Source: Paenibacillus cookii (lineage in GTDB: Bacteria > Bacillota > Bacilli > Paenibacillales > Paenibacillaceae). Taken from it: a stretch of 37,042 nucleotides of DNA. This document shows, piece by piece, positions 33,033 through 37,042 of the stretch (position 1 is the stretch's first letter; each line of letters begins with the position of its first letter). Position numbers and translations under genes: made by a program. The stretch is taken from contig NZ_BORW01000040.1 in the NCBI RefSeq assembly GCF_018333375.1, positions 1-37,042 of the forward strand, read 5' to 3'. Under the pieces are notes generated by a model that saw only the letters and a program-made list of their open reading frames with translations, searched no databases and was not told the DNA's origin.

Positions 33033-33807
33033 ATCACAGGATGTTTTGAACTTATCGGGTAAAGTGGCGGTCGTCACGGGGGGCGCTTCAGGGATCGGCC
33101 TGGCCGCCGCCGAGCTGCTCGCCGAATTCGGAGCGCATGCGGTGCTGGTCGACATCAATGAAACGGCGGGGGAACAAGCGGCCGCCGGCATCCGCGAAAA
33201 GGGAGGACAGGCCAGCTTCTACCGCTGCAACGTCACTTCCGCCGCGGATTGCGAGCGCGTCGCCGAAGAGGTCGCATCGGCGCTTGGGGGCATCCACATC
33301 CTGTTTAACAACGCGGGCGTCATCCGCCGCAAAACGGTGACCGAGCTCGAGGAGCGGGATTGGGATCTGGTGCTGGACGTTTCGCTGAAAGGCGTGTACC
33401 TGCTCTCCAAGTACGTCATCCCGATCATGGAGCAAGGCGGCGGAGGCAGCATCATCAATACGGGCTCCGGCTGGGGGCTGAAAGGCGGGGACCGGGCCGC
33501 TGCTTACTGCGCGGCCAAAGCCGGGGTCGTCAATCTGACCAAAGCGATGGCCATCGACCACGGCCCGGCCAACATCCGCGTCAACTGCGTGTCGCCGGGC
33601 GACACCGACACGCCGCTCCTTCGCGACGAAGCCAGGCAGCTTCAGCAGGACGAAGCGTCGTTCCTCGTCGCTTCGGCGGGCGGGCGGCCGCTGGAGAGGC
33701 TCGGCACGCCGCGGGATATCGCAAACGCCGTATTGTTCCTGGCCAGCGACCTGTCTTCCTGGGTGACGGGCAGCGTGCTTGTCGTCGACGGAGGCGGCAT
33801 TGCTTAG
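33025..33807 (+). CDS. SDR-family oxidoreductase, 260 residues
   Basis: This is an NAD(P)H-dependent short-chain dehydrogenase with a Rossmann fold. The cofactor motif TGGASGIG starts at residue 18, D43 in VLVDIN suggests NAD preference, NNAG is at 95-98, and the catalytic residues are S148, Y161 and K165 (YCAAK). The C-terminal WVTGSVLVVDGGG is typical. It overlaps the beta-galactosidase gene by 8 bases and precedes the GcvP-like pair by 46 bases. It may oxidise a sugar or sugar acid released by the operon's enzymes, or a substrate shared with the PLP pair. Confidence 0.94.
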   Translation: MLKSQDVLNLSGKVAVVTGGASGIGLAAAELLAEFGAHAVLVDINETAGEQAAAGIREKGGQASFYRCNVTSAADCERVAEEVASALGGIHILFNNAGVIRRKTVTELEERDWDLVLDVSLKGVYLLSKYVIPIMEQGGGGSIINTGSGWGLKGGDRAAAYCAAKAGVVNLTKAMAIDHGPANIRVNCVSPGDTDTPLLRDEARQLQQDEASFLVASAGGRPLERLGTPRDIANAVLFLASDLSSWVTGSVLVVDGGGIA

Positions 33808-33853
33808 GACGGATCTTTGTTTTGCTTTTCCAATACGAACGGAGGCGATTCAT

Positions 33854-35263
33854 TTGGCAGAAAGAACCTATGCCCATCCTTATATTCCGAATACCGTACC
33901 GGAGGTCCGGGACGCGATGCTGAAGGAAATCGGCCTGACATCCTTGGACCAGCTGCATGAAGCGATTCCGGACAGCCTCAAGCTGAAGCGGGAGATGAAC
34001 CTGCCGCCGGCGATGAACGAATACGAGCTGCGCCGCCATATCGAAGGCCTGCTGGCCAAAAACAAGGACGGCGCCGATTATCTCAATTTCATCGGAGCCG
34101 GCTGTTGGCAGCATTTCATTCCGGCGGTATGCGACGAAATCAACCAGCGTTCCGAATTCGTGACCGCCTATGCCGGCGAACCTTACGAAGACCATGGGCG
34201 TTTCCAGGCGTTGTTCGAATACCAAAGCCTGGTCGCCGAGCTTGTCGACATGGACGTCGTCAACGTGCCTACGTTCGACTGGGCGCAGGCGGCATCGACG
34301 TCCATCCGGATGGCCGGCCGCATGACGGGCCGCAAGACCGCTTTGCTTCCGCGTTCCGTCGATCCCGATAAGGCCGCGATCATTCGCAATTACTGCGTAC
34401 CGGTCATGGACATCGCATACGTGGAGATCGACCCGGCGACGGGAAAAATGGACCTGGACGACCTGCAAAGCAAACTCGGCCCCGGCGTGGCGGCCGTTTA
34501 TTTCGAAAACCCGGGGTATCTCGGCATCATCGAGGACCGGGGAGCGGAAATCTCGAAGCTTGCCCATGACGCCGGGGCCGTATCGATCGTCGGCGTCGAC
34601 CCGATTTCCCTCGGGGTGCTCGAAGCTCCGCCGCGCTACGGCGCGGACATCGTCTGCGGGGATTTGCAGCCGCTGGGCATGCATATGAACTACGGCGGCG
34701 GCCAGGCGGGATTCATCGCGACGCGCGACGAGGAGAAATTCGTGATGGAATATCCTTCCCGCCTGTTCGGCATCGTACCGACGGAGGTAGAAGGCGAATA
34801 CGGCTTCGGGGACGTCGCTTACGAGCGCACGTCCTTTGCCCTCCGCGAGAAGGGCAAGGAATCCGTAGGCACCCAAACCGCCTTGTGGGGAATTACGGCC
34901 GGCGTATATTTGGCGCTGCTCGGTCCGCACGGCATGAAGGAGGTCGGCAGCACCATCATCCAGAAGTCGCATTATGCCGCGAAGAAGCTGGCGGAGATTC
35001 CGGGCGTCGCCCTTCGGTTCGAAGGCGCCTTTTTCAAGGAATTCGTCGTCGACTTTAACGCCACGGGCCTGACCGTTGCCGAGATCAACCGCCGCCTGAT
35101 GGAGGAAGGCATTTTCGGCGGCAAGGATTTGTCAGCGGGGTATCCGGCGTGGGGACAATGCGCGCTCTACTGCGTGACGGAAATCCATACGCAGTCCGAT
35201 CTGGACCGCCTTGCGGCCGCGATCCGCGCGATTGTCGGCACGTCATCGACTACAAGAACCTAA
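33854..35263 (+). CDS. Divergent GcvPA-like PLP enzyme subunit, 469 residues
   Basis: This is similar to the N-terminal half of glycine dehydrogenase (P-protein subunit 1): YIPNTVPEVRDAMLKEIGL, NFIGAGCWQHFIPAV, RSEFVTAYAGEP, VYFENPGYLGIIEDRG, GDLQPLGMHMNYGGGQAGF. It departs from normal GcvPA at positions usually conserved. The YQPEISQGELQ-like stretch reads YEDHGRFQ, and the region around the usual SNIC(S/T)NQ motif reads VGTQTALWGI. The TTG at 33854 was chosen because GGAGG lies eight bases upstream. It is followed after 18 bases by a GcvPB-like partner. No gcvT or gcvH is present. It is probably half of a heteromeric PLP enzyme with changed substrate. Confidence 0.88.
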   Translation: MAERTYAHPYIPNTVPEVRDAMLKEIGLTSLDQLHEAIPDSLKLKREMNLPPAMNEYELRRHIEGLLAKNKDGADYLNFIGAGCWQHFIPAVCDEINQRSEFVTAYAGEPYEDHGRFQALFEYQSLVAELVDMDVVNVPTFDWAQAASTSIRMAGRMTGRKTALLPRSVDPDKAAIIRNYCVPVMDIAYVEIDPATGKMDLDDLQSKLGPGVAAVYFENPGYLGIIEDRGAEISKLAHDAGAVSIVGVDPISLGVLEAPPRYGADIVCGDLQPLGMHMNYGGGQAGFIATRDEEKFVMEYPSRLFGIVPTEVEGEYGFGDVAYERTSFALREKGKESVGTQTALWGITAGVYLALLGPHGMKEVGSTIIQKSHYAAKKLAEIPGVALRFEGAFFKEFVVDFNATGLTVAEINRRLMEEGIFGGKDLSAGYPAWGQCALYCVTEIHTQSDLDRLAAAIRAIVGTSSTTRT

Positions 35264-35281
35264 GAGGGGGAGACAGACGCC

Positions 35282-36859
35282 ATGAAACGGATTAAGAGAG
35301 ACCTCAAGGTCCGTCAGTTCCACCAAGCCAAATGGGATGAACCGGTTATTTTTGAACTTCACCGCCCAGGAGAGCGGGGCGTCATCCCTCCGGGAACCGA
35401 AGCCGCCGTGGCGGCCGCGGTCGGCAGCGCCGAGGACAGCATCCCGGCCTCCATGCGGCGCAGTTCGGCTCCCGCGCTTCCGGAAATCGGGCAGGCCAAA
35501 GTGCTCCGGCATTATTTAAGACTGTCCCAGGAGACGCTGGGATCCGATTTGAACGTCGAAATCGGGCAGGGCACCTGCACGATGAAATACATTCCGCGCA
35601 TCAATGAAATGCTGATCCGCAACCCGCGTTTAACGGAGCTGCATCCGCTCCAGGATGCCGGCACCGTGCAGGGCATGCTGGAGATTTACCATCGACTCGA
35701 CCTTGCGATGCGCGAAATTTCCGGCATGGACGCTTTTTCGTTCCAGCCGAGCAGCGGCACCCAAGCATTGCTGGCCATGGCCTCCATCGTCCGGGCTTAC
35801 CATGATTCCCGCGGCGAAGGCGACCGGCGGGACGAGATCATCACGACGATTTTCTCGCATCCGTCCCAGGCGGCGACCGCAGCGGTCAAAGGCTACAAGA
35901 TCATCACGCTGCATCCGGACGAGGACGGGTTCCCGGATCTCGAAAAGCTGAAAAACGCCGTCTCGGAACGGACGGCCGGATTTGTCGTCGCGAACCCGGA
36001 GGACACGGGCATTTACAATCACCGCATCCGGGAATTTACGGACGTGGTGCATGCCGCCGGCGGCATTTGCTACTACGATCAGGCCAACGCCAACGGCCTG
36101 CTTGGCATTACCCGGGCGAAGGAAGCCGGCTTCGACATGTGCTTTTTTAATCTGCACAAAACCTTCGCCGCCCCGCATATGTGCGGAGGACCGGCGACGG
36201 GTGCGCTCGGCGTGACCGAAGAGTTGAAGCCGTTCCTGCCGGGGCCGCTCGTGGAACGCGAAGAAGGCGGGCGTTACGTACTGAAGGAGCAGGGCGACCT
36301 CAGCATCGGCAAGGTCCGCAGCTTCCACGGCGTCGCCCAAACCGTGCTGCGGGCATACGCCTGGATTCTGAGCCTTGGCGCCGAAGGATTGAAGGACGTG
36401 GCCCAAATCGCCGTGCTGAACAACAATTACCTGTACCATAAGATTTTGCAGATCCGCGGCGCAAGCGCTCCGTACATCAAGGGCCGCCGCCTGGAGCAGG
36501 TCCGGTACAGCTGGAAGCAGCTGACGGACGAAACGGGCGTCACGACCGAGGACATCACGCGCCGGATGTGCGATTTCGGCCTCCATTATTGGACGTCCCA
36601 CCATCCGTACATCGTGCCGCAGCCGTTTACGCTCGAGCCGACCGAGTCCTATTCCAAGGAAGACCTGGACGAATACATTCGGGCGCTGGAGCATATTTCG
36701 AATGAAGCTTATACGAACCCGGACATCGTCAAAACCGCTCCGCACAACAGCACCGTTCACCGCAACGACGAGTCGTCCCTCGACGATCCGAAGCAGTGGT
36801 GCATTACGTGGCGCGCGTATTTGAAGAAAACGAAGGCCCAACTGCAGGAGCAGAAATAG
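35282..36859 (+). CDS. Divergent GcvPB-like PLP enzyme subunit, 525 residues
   Basis: This is similar to subunit 2 of glycine dehydrogenase. Conserved parts are VIFELHRPGERG, LPEIGQAKVLRHYLRLSQ, GTCTMKYIPRINE, ELHPLQDAGTVQGMLEIY, YYDQANANGLLG and the PLP lysine K293 in NLHKTFAAPH. The region that in GcvPB reads SAHGTNPASAA has become FSHPSQAATAA: the His next to PLP is kept but the following residues are changed. The C-terminal end carries an extra stretch (VHRNDESSLDDPKQW). It follows GGGGGAG. It is the last gene of the operon before a strong terminator. It presumably pairs with the upstream subunit. Confidence 0.88.
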   Translation: MKRIKRDLKVRQFHQAKWDEPVIFELHRPGERGVIPPGTEAAVAAAVGSAEDSIPASMRRSSAPALPEIGQAKVLRHYLRLSQETLGSDLNVEIGQGTCTMKYIPRINEMLIRNPRLTELHPLQDAGTVQGMLEIYHRLDLAMREISGMDAFSFQPSSGTQALLAMASIVRAYHDSRGEGDRRDEIITTIFSHPSQAATAAVKGYKIITLHPDEDGFPDLEKLKNAVSERTAGFVVANPEDTGIYNHRIREFTDVVHAAGGICYYDQANANGLLGITRAKEAGFDMCFFNLHKTFAAPHMCGGPATGALGVTEELKPFLPGPLVEREEGGRYVLKEQGDLSIGKVRSFHGVAQTVLRAYAWILSLGAEGLKDVAQIAVLNNNYLYHKILQIRGASAPYIKGRRLEQVRYSWKQLTDETGVTTEDITRRMCDFGLHYWTSHHPYIVPQPFTLEPTESYSKEDLDEYIRALEHISNEAYTNPDIVKTAPHNSTVHRNDESSLDDPKQWCITWRAYLKKTKAQLQEQK

Positions 36860-36875
36860 GCACGCGCCCGATGTA

Positions 36876-36922
36876 AAAAAGGCATCCTCCACTGGCTTGA
36901 AACGCCTGGGGGATGCCTTTTT
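36876..36922 (+). terminator. Intrinsic terminator at the end of the operon; intron target
   Basis: AAAAAGGCATCC (36876-36887) and GGATGCCTTTTT (36911-36922) form a perfect 12-bp stem, with the second arm ending in a T-run. Group IIC intron sequence starts two bases later. Confidence 0.93.
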
Positions 36923-36924
36923 CG

Positions 36925-37042
36925 GTACGCCCAGCATGGGCGTCATCTCTAGGGTGAAAGTCCCGAACGGGGGCTGGCGAGCGCCTACCGTTAGCCAAGG
37001 GCAAGGGTGTCTGCCGCGAGGCAGAATCTGAAGGAAGCCGGA
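36925..37042 (+). mobile_element. 5' end of a group IIC intron (cut by the window edge)
   Basis: From GTACGCCCAGCATGGGCG onward the sequence reads like domain I of group IIC introns: AGGGTGAAAGTCCCGAAC, then GCAAGGGTGTC and GAATCTGAAGGAAGC. I recall nearly the same blocks in the crystallised Oceanobacillus iheyensis intron. The position directly behind an intrinsic terminator is the known target type of this class. The first bases are GTACG rather than the GTGYG consensus. The reverse transcriptase gene and 3' end would lie beyond the window. Confidence 0.85.

Noticed and set aside
1..37042. Search for tRNA, rRNA, CRISPR arrays, transposases and attachment sites
   Set aside because: No cloverleaf, repeat-spacer array, DDE transposase or integrase was recognised; the only mobile element seen is the group IIC intron at the right edge.

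Overview
The window looks like chromosomal DNA of a spore-former-type Bacillota, most likely Paenibacillaceae. The reasons are fairly high GC, strong AGGAGG-type ribosome binding sites, frequent GTG/TTG starts, sigma-A-like promoters, a perfect CIRCE element, a GlpP antiterminator, a YesM/YesN-type two-component pair next to a sugar ABC operon, and a group IIC intron start. The genus is an inference; no rRNA gene or other marker is present to confirm it.

Layout. (1) 1-5.3 kb: a small unknown gene, two aldo/keto reductases, and two regulator modules. A TetR regulator and a cytochrome P450 each have a copy of the same 12-bp palindrome in front. An HxlR regulator is divergent from the second aldo/keto reductase, with a long inverted repeat between them. 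(2) 5.5-8.0 kb: a two-gene unit. The first protein joins a PrsW-like intramembrane peptidase to a C-terminal PD-(D/E)xK-type nuclease, and a one-base gap separates it from a 109-residue putative immunity gene. This is the best candidate for a little-described system. (3) 8.3-14.2 kb: glpP, a leader with a terminator, then a UgpB-type binding protein, a HAD phosphatase, a UgpC-type ATPase and two permeases. This is probably an antitermination-controlled system for glycerol-3-phosphate or glycerophosphodiesters. (4) 14.3-17.8 kb: a DUF3298-type protein, a fold-type III PLP enzyme, and a D-arabinono-lactone-oxidase-like gene with a frameshift near its start. (5) 18.0-23.5 kb: htpG behind a perfect CIRCE, a SEC-C protein of unknown role, and a GH63-like glycosidase. 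(6) 23.7-36.9 kb: a sensor kinase and AraC-type response regulator, then a long apparent operon of a sugar-binding lipoprotein, two permeases without an ATPase, a LacZ-type GH2 beta-galactosidase, an SDR dehydrogenase and a divergent GcvPA/GcvPB-like pair, ended by a strong terminator. (7) From about 36,925 to the window edge: the 5' end of a group IIC intron placed directly behind that terminator.

How the parts may work together. The two-component pair probably senses a sugar or cell-envelope signal and switches on uptake of a beta-galactoside, which the cytosolic GH2 enzyme cleaves. The SDR and the glycine-decarboxylase-like PLP pair follow in the same transcription unit without gcvT or gcvH, which suggests a role other than ordinary glycine cleavage. 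The glpP block would take up glycerol phosphates when glycerol-3-phosphate is sensed. The two regulator/oxidoreductase modules at the start look like autonomous detoxification units. No tRNA, rRNA, CRISPR array or transposase was seen. All function calls come from reading motifs; no database search was run.
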